Source of the DNA: Rathayibacter sp. VKM Ac-2754
GTDB lineage: Bacteria > Actinomycetota > Actinomycetes > Actinomycetales > Microbacteriaceae
DNA: 64,000 bases
Assembly (NCBI RefSeq): GCF_009807095.1
Contig: NZ_WUCC01000001.1
Span: 558,001 to 622,000 of the forward strand
Direction: 5' to 3'
Made by a program: the position numbers and the translations under genes
Notes under the pieces: generated by a model
What the model saw: the letters and a program-made list of their open reading frames with translations, nothing else
Told to the model about the DNA's origin: nothing
Database searches by the model: none
Shown here: positions 53,837-63,798 of the stretch, piece by piece
How positions within the stretch are numbered: position 1 is the first letter of the stretch
How the letters are laid out: the number at the start of each line of letters is the position of its first letter

Positions 53837-55366
53837 ATGCTCCGACGCACCCGGCACTCCGCCGCCGTGGCCTCCGCCGCCGCGGTCGCCCTCCTCCTCA
53901 CCGCGTGCAGCGGCGAGGCCTCCTCGAGCGAGGGAGGCGGGTCGAGGGACTCGATCGTCGTCGCCCAGCCGAGCGACCTGGCCAACGCCGATCCCGTGAT
54001 CGACAACGGGCTCTACAGCACCAACATCTTCCACGCGGTCTACGACCAGCTGACGACGGTCGACGGAGACGGCGAGCTCCAGCCGCGCCTCGCGACGGAG
54101 TGGACCGCGAGCGACGACGCGAAGACCTGGACCTTCACCCTCCGCGACGACGCGACCTTCACCGATGGCACGCCCGTCACCGCCGAGGACGTGCGCTTCA
54201 GCTTCCAGGCGGTCATCGACTCGCCCGACTCGCTGAACAAGATCTACACGAACAACATCGCGAGCATGGAGGTGACCAGCGACACCGAGATCACCTTCCA
54301 GCTCACGGCAGGCGACTCGGTCTTCACCCGCCGCGCGTACTACATCTCGATCGTCCCCGAGGCGTACTACACCGAGGTCGGCTCCGACGGCTTCGCGAAG
54401 GCGCCCATCGGCTCCGGCCCGTACACCTTCGAGAGCTGGACCCCCGGCGTCTCGACCGAGCTCGCCGCGAACCCCGACTACTGGGGCGGCGAGCCCTCGA
54501 TCGCGAACGTGACCGTCGAGCCGATCGCCGACCCGGACGCGCGCCTGAACGGGCTGCTGTCGGGTGACATCGACCTCACCGCGATCACCCCCGCTCAGGT
54601 CGCCTCCGTCGACGGCTCCGGCTACACCGTCGCCGAGGGCCAGTCGAACCAGCTGATCTACGTCGGCTTCAACGAGACCTCCGGCGGCCCGCTCGCCGAC
54701 GCCGACCTGCGCAACGCCATCAGCATGGCGATCGACCGCGAGACCATCATCGAGACGATCCACGACGGCTACGCGACCGTCGCGAACGCCTCCTCCGTCG
54801 CCCCGAACGTCAACGGCTTCGACGCAGAGCTGCCCGACCTCGCCTACGACCCCGACGCGGCCGCCGAGCTGGTCGAGTCCTCCGGCTACGACGGCAGCGC
54901 GATCCCCTTCCAGTACCCGACCGGCGGCAACGTGCCGAACTCGGCCGAGGTCGCCCAGGCGATCGCCTCGCAGCTCGCCGAGGTGGGCATCACCGTCGAG
55001 CTCGAGGGTGTGGAGTACTCCTCCTACGTGCTGCTGACCTCGTCGAAGTCGCACCCGGGCATGTACATCACCCAGTTCTCGCCGTCGATGATGGACGCCT
55101 CGACCACCCTGAACTACCTCTACGGCCCCACCGGCTACGCGATCTTCTCCGACCCCGACGTCGACGCCCTGATCGTCGAGGCCAACGCCACGGTCGACAC
55201 CGACGCCCGCAACGACGTGATCGCCGAGATCTGGGCGCTGAACGCCGAGCGCACGCACCTCGCGAACATCGACTACACGGTCGCGACCTACGGAGTGGCC
55301 CCCGGCCTCGACTGGACGCCGCGCGCCGACGGCCACGTCGACTGGCGCGAGGCGAGCTGGCAGTAG
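53837..55366 (+). CDS. ABC transporter substrate-binding lipoprotein (family 5)
   Basis: 509 residues. MLRRTRHSAAVASAAAVALL then LTACSGEASS is a lipoprotein signal with lipobox LTAC. The mature part is a solute-binding family 5 (DppA/OppA-like) protein: NIFHAVYDQLTTVDGDGELQ, LRDDATFTDGTPVTAEDVRF and the IGSGPYTFESWTPG motif. GAAAGG precedes the start. It defines the substrate of the importer, which cannot be read from sequence. Confidence 0.95.
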   Translation: MLRRTRHSAAVASAAAVALLLTACSGEASSSEGGGSRDSIVVAQPSDLANADPVIDNGLYSTNIFHAVYDQLTTVDGDGELQPRLATEWTASDDAKTWTFTLRDDATFTDGTPVTAEDVRFSFQAVIDSPDSLNKIYTNNIASMEVTSDTEITFQLTAGDSVFTRRAYYISIVPEAYYTEVGSDGFAKAPIGSGPYTFESWTPGVSTELAANPDYWGGEPSIANVTVEPIADPDARLNGLLSGDIDLTAITPAQVASVDGSGYTVAEGQSNQLIYVGFNETSGGPLADADLRNAISMAIDRETIIETIHDGYATVANASSVAPNVNGFDAELPDLAYDPDAAAELVESSGYDGSAIPFQYPTGGNVPNSAEVAQAIASQLAEVGITVELEGVEYSSYVLLTSSKSHPGMYITQFSPSMMDASTTLNYLYGPTGYAIFSDPDVDALIVEANATVDTDARNDVIAEIWALNAERTHLANIDYTVATYGVAPGLDWTPRADGHVDWREASWQ

Positions 55367-55394
55367 CCGAGAGATCGAGAAGGAAGGAGCACGC

Positions 55395-56090
55395 ATGTAC
55401 CTCGCCGACGACACCGGAGCGGCGCACGACTTCATCTGGATGGTGAAGAACGCGGTCGTGCCGCGACCCATCGCCTGGGTCGGCACCGAGAGCGCGAGCG
55501 GAGTGGGCAACCTCGCCCCGTTCTCGTACTTCACCCTGGTCACGATGGATCCGCCGACGCTGATGATCTCGTTCACCGGAGAGAAGGACTCGCACGACAA
55601 CATCCGCGAGACCGGCGAGTTCGTGGTGAACCTGGTCACCGACGGACAGGCCGAGGTGGAGACGGCGACGGCGGCGATCACCCCGCCGTCGGTCGACGAG
55701 GCCGCGCTACTCGGTCTCGAGGTCGTCGACTCGACCAGGGTCCGGCCGAAGCGCCTGGCGATGGCGAAGGTGGCGCTCGAGTGCGTGCTGCTGCGCGAGA
55801 CCGAGGTGTACGACGCGAACGTGGTCTTCGGCCAGGTGCTCGCGGTGCACGCCGACGACGGGATCCTCGACCCGAGCGGGCGCATCGACATCGCGAAGTA
55901 CCGCCCGGTCGCGCGCCTCGGCGGCTCGCTGTACACGACCGTCACGAGCGACTACAAGCACCCGGTGCCGGTGGCGACCGAGGAGTGGCTGGCGGCGCAG
56001 CCCGGTGGCGGGGCCGCCGCGCCGGTCGACCCCGAGGAGCTCGCGGCGGCGGCGGCCTGGTCGAGGGAGCAGGCGGCCGCGGCGGTGTGA
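55395..56090 (+). CDS. Flavin reductase family protein
   Basis: 231 residues. FMN-binding split-barrel (flavin reductase-like) domain: DFIWMVKNAVVPRPIAWVGT, VGNLAPFSYFTLVTMDPPTL and GEKDSHDNIRETGEFVVNLV. It would supply reduced flavin to partner monooxygenases. GAAGGAG precedes ATG 55395, and it is 29 bp after the binding protein gene, so it is likely part of the same operon. The two LLM monooxygenases at 58908 and 60221 are the obvious partners. Confidence 0.92.
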   Translation: MYLADDTGAAHDFIWMVKNAVVPRPIAWVGTESASGVGNLAPFSYFTLVTMDPPTLMISFTGEKDSHDNIRETGEFVVNLVTDGQAEVETATAAITPPSVDEAALLGLEVVDSTRVRPKRLAMAKVALECVLLRETEVYDANVVFGQVLAVHADDGILDPSGRIDIAKYRPVARLGGSLYTTVTSDYKHPVPVATEEWLAAQPGGGAAAPVDPEELAAAAAWSREQAAAAV

Positions 56091-56231
56091 TCGGGCGGGG
56101 GCACGCGGTACCCCGCGGTCCCCCTCGTCGTCCTGTCCGCCTCCTTCTGCAGCGCCCTCGGCGCGACCGCCCTGCGCGCACCCGACCGGCGGCCGCGAGT
56201 CGCCGCCTCCCTCCGCGTCGCTGTCGGAGCG

Positions 56232-56615
56232 ATGTTCGCCGTCACGGGCGTCAGTCACTTCGTCGGCAGACGCGAGCAGATGATCGCGATGGTGCCGGAG
56301 CGGCTGGCCGCGCCGGAGCTCCTCGTCTCGGCCACCGGAGTGCTCGAGCTCGCCGGTGCCACAGCGATGCTCTCGTCACGCCTCACCCCCTGGGCCGCGA
56401 CCGGCCTCTCGGCCCTGCTCGTCGCGACGTCCCCCGCCAACGACACCCTCGCTCACTCGGGCGGTCCCCTCGAGTGGTCGCAGACGCTCGCCCCCCGGAC
56501 CGCCCTGCAGGTCGCGTACCTCGCCGCGACGGCCGGCCTCGCCGCGTCCTCCTCCCGCGCCGTGAGGGCGACCAGCGCGCCCTCCCTGCTGTCTCCCCGC
56601 CGCACGCCGCCCTCC

Positions 56616-56630
<15 letters not shown>
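56232..56630 (+). CDS. DoxX-like membrane protein, start uncertain, stop supplied by a repeat
   Basis: 132 residues from ATG 56232 with several helices (APELLVSATGVLELAGATAM; ALQVAYLAATAGLAASSSRA), DoxX-like. In the same frame the sequence upstream reads PAVPLVVLSASFCSALGATA, which looks like the missing first helix but has no ATG, GTG or TTG, so the start may be a CTG or lost. The last codons (MLVE) and the TAG stop come from the left arm of a REPIN-like element at 56616. Confidence 0.6.
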
Positions 56631-57082
<452 letters not shown>

Positions 57083-57205
57083 CTCCCTAGCAACGTCCGC
57101 CATCCCGCCCCCGAAGCCTCCTCCACAGCCCCTCCCGCCCCGCGAGTCGTCCCGTTCGGGCCCTGCGCCCGCTCCGATGTCGGTCCTCCCTGCTTCAATA
57201 TCCGT

Positions 57206-58597
57206 ATGGCAGTTGCAGCACCGACCAGACCCGCGGAGGCGTCACTCGACGCGATCCGCGAGGGCGCCGACGACGTCGGCCGGCTCGCGCGCAACGCGTC
57301 GATGCACTTCCTCGCATCCGCCGAACGGCTGTACGACGTCTACCACCGGGCACTCGCGATCCCCCTCTCCTTCGCCCGCGGTGGCCTGTCGAGCAGCGAG
57401 TCGAACACCCTCGTCGAGCGCTCGCTCCGCGCCGAGCTCGCCAACGGATCAGGGGTGTCCGAGTGGGAGCTGTCGCGCGAGCTCGAGCGCGCCCACCTGC
57501 TGGTCGAGGACCTGCCGCTCACCCGCGCCGCGCTCGCAGCGGCCCGGATCCGGTGGCGGGCGGGCGAGGTGATCTGCTCGGTCGCCGCGTCGCTGCCGAA
57601 GGAGTCGCTCGCCGAGTTCGACGAGCGCGCCACCGAGCTCGCCCTCTCGAGGACTCCGACCCAGCTGCGCCGCGCGCTCGACAGGCTCCGCGACGAGCTG
57701 CACACCGAGCCGCTCGCCGAGCGGCACACGCGCGCGAAGCAGGACCGCGGAGTGTGGCTCACCCCCGAGATCGACGGAATGGCCACGCTCAGCGCCCTGC
57801 TTCCGGCAGCCGCCGCGCTCGCGGCGTACAGCCGCCTCGACCGCATCGCCCGCACGCTCCGCGACAGCGACGGCGACGTCGCTCGCGGTGCTCATACCGC
57901 TCAGGGTGACGAGCGGACCCTCGCGCAGCTGCGCGCCGACGCGCTCGCCGATCTGCTCTGCGACGGCGACGTCGCCGGCACGACACCGATCAGCGACGGG
58001 ACCGAGGCGCCGCCGACCTTCGTTCCGGGTGTGCGCCCCGAGGTGCGGCTGACCCTGGCAGCGAGCACCGCCGCCGGCGTCGACGACGCGCCCGCCGATC
58101 TCGACGGCTACGGCCTCATCCCCGCCGACACCGCCCGCCACCTCGTCGGGGTCGCGGCGACCCTCACCCGCGTCCTCACCGATCCCGAGACCGGCGCCGT
58201 CGTCTCCGTCGGCCGCACCCACCGCGTCCCACCCCCGCGGATGCGCCTCCACCTGCAGCTGCGCGACCGGACCTGCCGCTTCCCCGGCTGCACCCGCCCC
58301 GCCTCCACCGCCGAAGCCGACCACACCCTCGAATGGCGCAACGGAGGCGACACCTCCCTCGACAACCTCCTCAGCCTCTGCACCGCCCACCACCACGTCC
58401 GCCACGGCGACCGCTGGACCTACCGCCTCCACGCCGACGGCACCGCCGACTGGACCACCCCCACCGGACGCCACGTCACCACCCGACCACCCGCACTCCT
58501 CCCGCCCGCACCCGCCCGGCCCGCCTTCCGCGAGCATCCGCTCTTCGCACCCTCACCGCAGCCGCCCCGCTCCACCGGGACACCACCGCCGTTCTGA
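57206..58597 (+). CDS. DUF222/HNH endonuclease family protein
   Basis: 463 residues. The N-terminal 300 residues are the DUF222 domain (SEWELSRELERAHLLVEDLP; TRAALAAARIRWRAGEVICS). The HNH motif near the C-terminus is complete: DRTCRFPGCTRPASTAEADH, then TLEWRNGGDTSLDNLLSLCT and AHHHVRHG. Such proteins are multi-copy in Microbacteriaceae and their role is unknown, possibly mobile-element linked. It directly follows the tandem repeats. Confidence 0.93.
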   Translation: MAVAAPTRPAEASLDAIREGADDVGRLARNASMHFLASAERLYDVYHRALAIPLSFARGGLSSSESNTLVERSLRAELANGSGVSEWELSRELERAHLLVEDLPLTRAALAAARIRWRAGEVICSVAASLPKESLAEFDERATELALSRTPTQLRRALDRLRDELHTEPLAERHTRAKQDRGVWLTPEIDGMATLSALLPAAAALAAYSRLDRIARTLRDSDGDVARGAHTAQGDERTLAQLRADALADLLCDGDVAGTTPISDGTEAPPTFVPGVRPEVRLTLAASTAAGVDDAPADLDGYGLIPADTARHLVGVAATLTRVLTDPETGAVVSVGRTHRVPPPRMRLHLQLRDRTCRFPGCTRPASTAEADHTLEWRNGGDTSLDNLLSLCTAHHHVRHGDRWTYRLHADGTADWTTPTGRHVTTRPPALLPPAPARPAFREHPLFAPSPQPPRSTGTPPPF

Positions 58598-58785
58598 CGC
58601 GCCCAGCGCCTCCTCGCTCGCGGCCGCGACTCGACGCGCTCCGACCGGATCCGCCCGGCGGATACCGCGGCGAGCGCCGACGCGACCCGCGCGGGCGGCA
58701 CCCGCCTCCCGGCGAATTCCCGCGCGCCGATCCGCAGAACCCCCGGTCAGCGCCCGATCCTCTCCCGATCCCCCCGCCCGGGCAC

Positions 58786-58796
58786 TGCGCAATCAG
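58786..58796 (+). promoter_or_regulatory. TGCGCAATCAG site before the monooxygenase operon
   Basis: Exact 11-bp match to 50070-50080 before the peptide-type importer. It lies 112 bp upstream of ATG 58908. It suggests common regulation of importer and oxygenases. The rest of the 310-bp gap (58598-58907) is GC-rich and shows no gene. Confidence 0.4.
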
Positions 58797-58907
58797 ATCG
58801 GCACCCCGCCGCGGTCCCGGCGAAATCTGCGCCCTGTGGAATGGCCTCCAGATCAGCGGCACCGGCACCGCCGCAGGCACGCGACACTTCCGAAGGAGCC
58901 CGATCCC

Positions 58908-60221
58908 ATGGTCACCCCGTTCCATCTCGCCTGGTTCACCCCGTTCAAGACCCCCGCGTGGAAGAGTCCGTGGGCGGCCGACACTCCGACGACCTGGCTG
59001 AACGGCGACTACTACATCGACATGGCGCGTCAGCTCGAGCGGGCCGGCTTCGACTTCATGATGTTCGAGGACTCGACTCTCGTCTCCGACACCTACGGCG
59101 GCACGACCGAGAACGACCTCAAGCACGGGCTGCACTCGCCCAAGGGCGACCCCGTGCCGCTGCTGCCGGTGCTCGCGCAGCACACCTCCAAGATGGGCTT
59201 CATCGCGACGATGTCGACCAGCTTCTACCCGCCGTTCATCCTCGCCCGCACCATGGCCACGATGGACCACCTGACGAAGGGCCGGGTCGGCTGGAACATC
59301 GTCACCTCCTCCGAGGATCTCGCAGGGCAGAACTACGGTCTCGACCACCTGCTCCCCCACGACGAGCGCTACGCGATGGCCGAGGAGTACGTCACCGTCG
59401 TGAAGGCGCTCTGGGACTCGTGGGAGCCCGGCGCGATCGTCGCCGACCGCGAGACCGGCGTCCTCGCCGATCACACGAAGGTGCACCCCATCCACCACGA
59501 GGGGAAGTACTTCAAGGTCCGCGGCCCGCTCAACCTGCCCGCCGGCCCGCAGGGGCACCCCGTGCTCTGCCAGGCGGGCGGCTCCCCCGCCGGTCGCGAC
59601 TTCGCGGCCAAGCACTCCAACGTGCTGCTCTCGCAGCCCAGCGGAGTGGAGGGGATGAAGGAGTACCGCGACGACATCCGCGCCCGTGCCGCCGCCCACG
59701 GCCGCAACCCCGACGACGTGAAGGTGATGTACATCATCCAGCCGGTGCTCGGCGAGACGCAGGCCGACGCCGAGGAGCTCGCGCGCCGCCGCTACGAGCT
59801 CACGCAGGACCAGATCGAGACGGTCCTCGGCATCATGTCGATCACCACCGAGGTCGACTTCAAGCAGTTCGACCTCGATCAGCCGCTGCCCGACGACGTC
59901 ACGACCAACGGCCACCAGTCGGGGCTCGCATCGTTCAAGAAGCGGGCCGCCGGCAAGACGATCCGCGAGGCGCTGATGGGCCAGTCGTCCGAGTCGGTGA
60001 AGCTGGTCGGCACGCCCGACTCCGTCGCCGAGCAGATGGAGGAGGTCGTGGACTTCGTCGGAGGGGACGGCTTCCTCGTCCGCGGCGAGCCGGTGCGCAC
60101 GCACTCGCGCCGCTACATCGACGAGATCGCGAGCGGGCTCGCCCCCGCGCTCCGCCGCCGCGGCCTGATCCGCTCCTCCTACGACGAGCCCACCTTCAAG
60201 GCGAACCTGGCGGCGTTCTGA
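58908..60221 (+). CDS. LLM-class flavin-dependent monooxygenase, NtaA/DszA/SnaA type (1)
   Basis: 437 residues. MVTPFHLAWFTPFKTPAWKS, YYIDMARQLERAGFDFMMFE, ILARTMATMDHLTKGRVGWN and IVTSSEDLAGQNYGLDHLLP, plus PVLCQAGGSPAGRDFAAKHS, match the NtaA/SnaA/DszA family of reduced-FMN monooxygenases. GAAGGAG precedes the ATG. The next gene overlaps by one base (TGATG). It needs FMNH2, probably from the flavin reductase at 55395. Confidence 0.95.
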   Translation: MVTPFHLAWFTPFKTPAWKSPWAADTPTTWLNGDYYIDMARQLERAGFDFMMFEDSTLVSDTYGGTTENDLKHGLHSPKGDPVPLLPVLAQHTSKMGFIATMSTSFYPPFILARTMATMDHLTKGRVGWNIVTSSEDLAGQNYGLDHLLPHDERYAMAEEYVTVVKALWDSWEPGAIVADRETGVLADHTKVHPIHHEGKYFKVRGPLNLPAGPQGHPVLCQAGGSPAGRDFAAKHSNVLLSQPSGVEGMKEYRDDIRARAAAHGRNPDDVKVMYIIQPVLGETQADAEELARRRYELTQDQIETVLGIMSITTEVDFKQFDLDQPLPDDVTTNGHQSGLASFKKRAAGKTIREALMGQSSESVKLVGTPDSVAEQMEEVVDFVGGDGFLVRGEPVRTHSRRYIDEIASGLAPALRRRGLIRSSYDEPTFKANLAAF

Positions 60222-61531
60222 TGGTCGCCCCGTTCCACCTCGGCTGGTTCCTCAACGGCACCTCGGTGCCCGCCTGGGGTCAGGAGTTCTCGGGCGCGAT
60301 CGGCACGCAGTGGCAGCAGGCCGAGATCTTCGTCGACCTCGCGCGGGCGATGGAGCGGGCGCGCTTCGACTACGTGCTGATCGAGGACAACACCTTCGTC
60401 GGCGACCGCTACGGCGACTCGATGGAGCTCTACCTCAAGCACGCGTTCCAGACCCCGCGGCAGGATCCGATGGTCACCGCGACCCTCCTGGCGCAGGCGA
60501 CGGAGCGGCTCGGGATCATCGCGACGGCGGGCACCTTCGCCTACCACCCGTACATGCTGGCGCGCCTCACCGCGTCGATCGACCAGGTCTCGAAGGGCCG
60601 GATGGGCGTGAACGTCGTCACCGGCACCTCCGACCGCGCGCTGCAGAACTACGGCTTCGACGGCATGGACGAGCACGACTCGCGCTACGACGTCGCCGAG
60701 GACTTCCTGAAGGCGTCGATCGCACTCTGGGACACCTGGCAGCCGGGCGCCGTGGTCGCCGACTCCGACACCGGCTACTGGGCCGATCACACGAAGGTGC
60801 GCCGGGCCGACTACCGCGGCAGCCACTACTCCAGCCGCGGCCCGCTCAACACGGGGCCGCTGCCGCAGGGCCGCCCGGTGATCTCGCAGGCCGGAGGCTC
60901 GCCCCGCGGCATCGCGTTCGCCGCGAAGTACGCCGACACCATCGTCGCCATCCACGCCACGGCCGAGTCGATGAAGGCCTACCGCGACAAGGTCCGCGCG
61001 GCGGCGATCTCGTTCGGCCGCGACCCCGACGACATCAAGGTGCTCTTCGGAGTGGGCCCGATCGTCGGATCCACGCAGGCCGAGGCGGAGGAGCGCGTGC
61101 GCCTGCGCCGCGACGACATCGCCGAGAACATCGAGGTGCACCTCGCCGCGATGGCGAAGTCGACCGACATCGACTTCGCGCAGGTCCCGCTCGACGTGCC
61201 GCTCGGCTCCCTCGAGCTGCAGACGAACGGCACGCAGCAGCTCAGCGACTTCGTCACGCGCAACGCCACGAAGACGCTCCGCGAGGCCGTGGTCTCGCGC
61301 GGAGTCGGCAACGGCCCGGTCATCGCCGGCACTCCCGAGACGGTCGCCGATCAGCTCGAGGAGATGATGCGCGTCGCCGGCGGAGACGGCTTCCTCATCT
61401 CGACCAGCGGCGTCACCCGCCGCTTCATCGCCGAGATCTGCGACGGACTGGTGCCCGAGCTGCAGCGCCGCGGACTCACGCGCCGCGAGTACTCGTTCGA
61501 CCAGCTGCGCGACAACCTGCTCGAGTTCTGA
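60221..61531 (+). CDS. LLM-class flavin-dependent monooxygenase, NtaA/DszA/SnaA type (2)
   Basis: 436 residues, clearly related to the preceding gene but diverged (MVAPFHLGWFLNGTSVPAWG; LTASIDQVSKGRMGVNVVTG; QNYGFDGMDEHDSRYDVAED). Same conserved segments, VISQAGGSPRGIAFAAKYAD and GTPETVADQLEEMMR. Coupled to gene 1 by TGATG. The two may form a heteromer or act on successive substrates. Confidence 0.95.
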   Translation: MVAPFHLGWFLNGTSVPAWGQEFSGAIGTQWQQAEIFVDLARAMERARFDYVLIEDNTFVGDRYGDSMELYLKHAFQTPRQDPMVTATLLAQATERLGIIATAGTFAYHPYMLARLTASIDQVSKGRMGVNVVTGTSDRALQNYGFDGMDEHDSRYDVAEDFLKASIALWDTWQPGAVVADSDTGYWADHTKVRRADYRGSHYSSRGPLNTGPLPQGRPVISQAGGSPRGIAFAAKYADTIVAIHATAESMKAYRDKVRAAAISFGRDPDDIKVLFGVGPIVGSTQAEAEERVRLRRDDIAENIEVHLAAMAKSTDIDFAQVPLDVPLGSLELQTNGTQQLSDFVTRNATKTLREAVVSRGVGNGPVIAGTPETVADQLEEMMRVAGGDGFLISTSGVTRRFIAEICDGLVPELQRRGLTRREYSFDQLRDNLLEF

Positions 61532-61548
61532 CCGATAGGAGAGCCACC

Positions 61549-62349
61549 ATGCGCGGATACGTCGACACCGACTGGGGTCAGATCCACTACCGGAGGAGCG
61601 GCACCGGCACTCCGGCGCTCGTGCTGCTGCACGAGTCGCCCCGCACCTCCGCCGTCTACGAGCCGGTCCTGGAGGCGCTCGGCACGCACGCGACGACGAT
61701 CGCGTTCGACACCCCCGGCTTCGGCCAGAGCGACTCGGCGCCCGCCGATCAGCCGCTCGCCGAGTACGCGCGGATCCTCGTGCAGGCGCTCGACGCGCTC
61801 GGCGTGGACGAGTTCGTGCCCGTCGGCATGAAGACCGGCAGCTCGCTCGCGACGGCGCTGGCGGTGTCGCTCCTCGGCACCGGCCGCGTGCGGCGCGCCG
61901 TGCTCTACGCCCTCGAGGAGCCCGACGAGGAGTCGACCGAGTACTGGGCCGAGAACTGGGCGCCGGAGCTGCCCGTCACGGCCGACGGCGCCGTGCTGCA
62001 GTACCTGTGGCAGAAGAACATCGGCCTCTACGGCACCGACGATCCGCGCGCGCTGATCGGCTGCGTCGCCGACACCCTCGGCAACCTCGAGCGCTACAAC
62101 TCGATCTACCCCGCGGTGTTCCGCGGCCGCGCGACGACCTGGGCCGACAACCTCGCGCTCGTCGAGGCAGGCGTCGAGCTGACCGTGCTGCGCCCGCCGT
62201 GGGCGCGGATGACCCTCGACATCCCGATCGAGTTCACCGACATGCCCGGCACCCGCGTCGTCGAGATGCCGGTGAGCGGCCAGTTCCCCGCCAGGGCTCC
62301 TCGCGAGTTCACCGCGGCCGTCCTCGCGGGCGCCGGCCTGGGGTCGTGA
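61549..62349 (+). CDS. Alpha/beta-hydrolase-fold protein lacking the catalytic Ser
   Basis: 266 residues. The fold is clear: LVLLHESPRTSAVYEPVLEA (oxyanion region), IAFDTPGFGQSDSAPADQPL and a nucleophile-elbow strand VPVGMKTGSSLATAL. The elbow reads G-M-K-T-G instead of G-x-S-x-G, with Lys where Ser should be, and no His is present in the C-terminal 100 residues. It is probably not a classic hydrolase; it may be a decarboxylase-like, lyase or binding protein. Ribosome site AGGAGAG; 4-bp overlap with the MFS gene. Confidence 0.85.
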   Translation: MRGYVDTDWGQIHYRRSGTGTPALVLLHESPRTSAVYEPVLEALGTHATTIAFDTPGFGQSDSAPADQPLAEYARILVQALDALGVDEFVPVGMKTGSSLATALAVSLLGTGRVRRAVLYALEEPDEESTEYWAENWAPELPVTADGAVLQYLWQKNIGLYGTDDPRALIGCVADTLGNLERYNSIYPAVFRGRATTWADNLALVEAGVELTVLRPPWARMTLDIPIEFTDMPGTRVVEMPVSGQFPARAPREFTAAVLAGAGLGS

Positions 62350-63767
62350 CCGCGGGAGTCGCCGCACCGGCCCTGGCGCGCGAGGTGCGCGCGCCGCTCG
62401 CGGGCCTGATGATCGCCCAGTTCGTCGCCGGCCTCTCGGCGACGATCGTCGCGACCAGCATCCCCACCGTGATGCGCTCCCTCGAGGGAGCCGCCGGCCT
62501 CTCGACCTGGCTGGTGGCCGCCACGATCCTCGGCAACACCGCGACGACTCCGCTCTGGGGTCGCCTCGCCGACCTGGTCGCGCCGAAGCGGATCCTGCAG
62601 AGCGCGATCGCGGTCTTCATCGCGGGTTCGCTGCTCGCCGCGCTCGCCCCGTCGACGGCCGTGCTGCTGACGGCGCGGGCGCTGCAGGGCATCGGCCTCG
62701 GAGGCACCGCCGCCGTCTCGATGGCCGCCGTCGCCCTGCTCGTGCCGCTGCGCGAGCGCGGCCGCGTCAACGGATCGCTGCAGGCGCTGCAGACCTCGGC
62801 GACGATCCTCGGCCCCATCGTCGGCGGCCTGGTCGTGCAGACCCTCGGCTGGCGCTGGTGCTTCGTCGTGGCGCTGCCCCTCGCCGTCGCCTCGTTCGCG
62901 GTGCTGACGGCCTCCCTGCACGTGCGCCTCCCGGTATCGCCGCGCGGCGGCCGGACCGACTACGCGGGTGCCCTGCTGATCGCGACCGGGATCCCCGCCT
63001 CGCTGATCGCGCTGACGCTGCTGGGCGAGGGCTCGTTCGGAGTCGCCCTGGTCGGCTTCGGCGCGTTCGGCGCCGCGGCCCTGATCGCCCTCGTGATCGT
63101 CGAGCTGCGGGTCGCCGCGCCGATCATCCCGTTGCGGCTCCTCGGCGGCCGGGTGACGCTCGTCTGCGCGTCGGCCGCCCTGCTGCTCGGCTCCACCCTG
63201 TTCGGAGGGTCGGTCTTCGTCACGCAGTACCTGCAGATCGGCCTCGGCATCGACCCCGCCCCGGCCGGCCTGCTGCTCGCGCCGATGGCGCTCGGCGCGG
63301 TCGTCGCCTCCTGGACCGCCGGCCGCCGCATCACCCGGACCGGCCGTCTCAAGGGAGTGCTGCTGCTGGCCGCGTCGGCGATGCTCCTCGGGAACGCGGC
63401 GCTCGCCCTGGCGCCGTTCGCTCCCCTCCCGTTGGCGCTGGGAGGCGCGCTGCTGCTGGCCGCCGGTCTGGGCATGACCCTGCAGAACCTGGTGCTCGCC
63501 GCGCAGACCGTCGCTCCGCTCGGCCGCACCGGCTCGGTGAGCGCGGCGATCGTGTTCTTCTTCACCCTCGGCGGCACCGTCGGCCTCGTCGGCTACGGCG
63601 CGGCACTGTCGGCCCGGCTCTCGGTGCTGACACGGGAGGGCGCGTCGGAGGCGGAGTCGTACTCGCTCGGGCTGCCCCTGGTGTTCGCGCTGTCCGCCGT
63701 CGCCGCCGGGGTGGCGCTCGCGGCGCTGGCGCTGCTGCCGGCGGTGCGGCTGCGCGACCTGCGCTGA
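62346..63767 (+). CDS. MFS transporter, DHA2-like
   Basis: 473 residues with 13-14 hydrophobic helices. VAGLSATIVATSIPTVMRSL, the motif A-like GRLADLVAPKRILQSAIAVF and motif C-like LGPIVGGLVVQTLGWRWCFV identify a drug:H+ antiporter type MFS protein. GTG 62346 lies in the GTGA overlap with the hydrolase-fold gene, so it belongs to the monooxygenase operon and may export a product. Confidence 0.92.
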   Translation: MTAGVAAPALAREVRAPLAGLMIAQFVAGLSATIVATSIPTVMRSLEGAAGLSTWLVAATILGNTATTPLWGRLADLVAPKRILQSAIAVFIAGSLLAALAPSTAVLLTARALQGIGLGGTAAVSMAAVALLVPLRERGRVNGSLQALQTSATILGPIVGGLVVQTLGWRWCFVVALPLAVASFAVLTASLHVRLPVSPRGGRTDYAGALLIATGIPASLIALTLLGEGSFGVALVGFGAFGAAALIALVIVELRVAAPIIPLRLLGGRVTLVCASAALLLGSTLFGGSVFVTQYLQIGLGIDPAPAGLLLAPMALGAVVASWTAGRRITRTGRLKGVLLLAASAMLLGNAALALAPFAPLPLALGGALLLAAGLGMTLQNLVLAAQTVAPLGRTGSVSAAIVFFFTLGGTVGLVGYGAALSARLSVLTREGASEAESYSLGLPLVFALSAVAAGVALAALALLPAVRLRDLR

Positions 63768-63798
63768 CGGGAGGCGCGCGTCGCGAAAGCCCGGTGCG

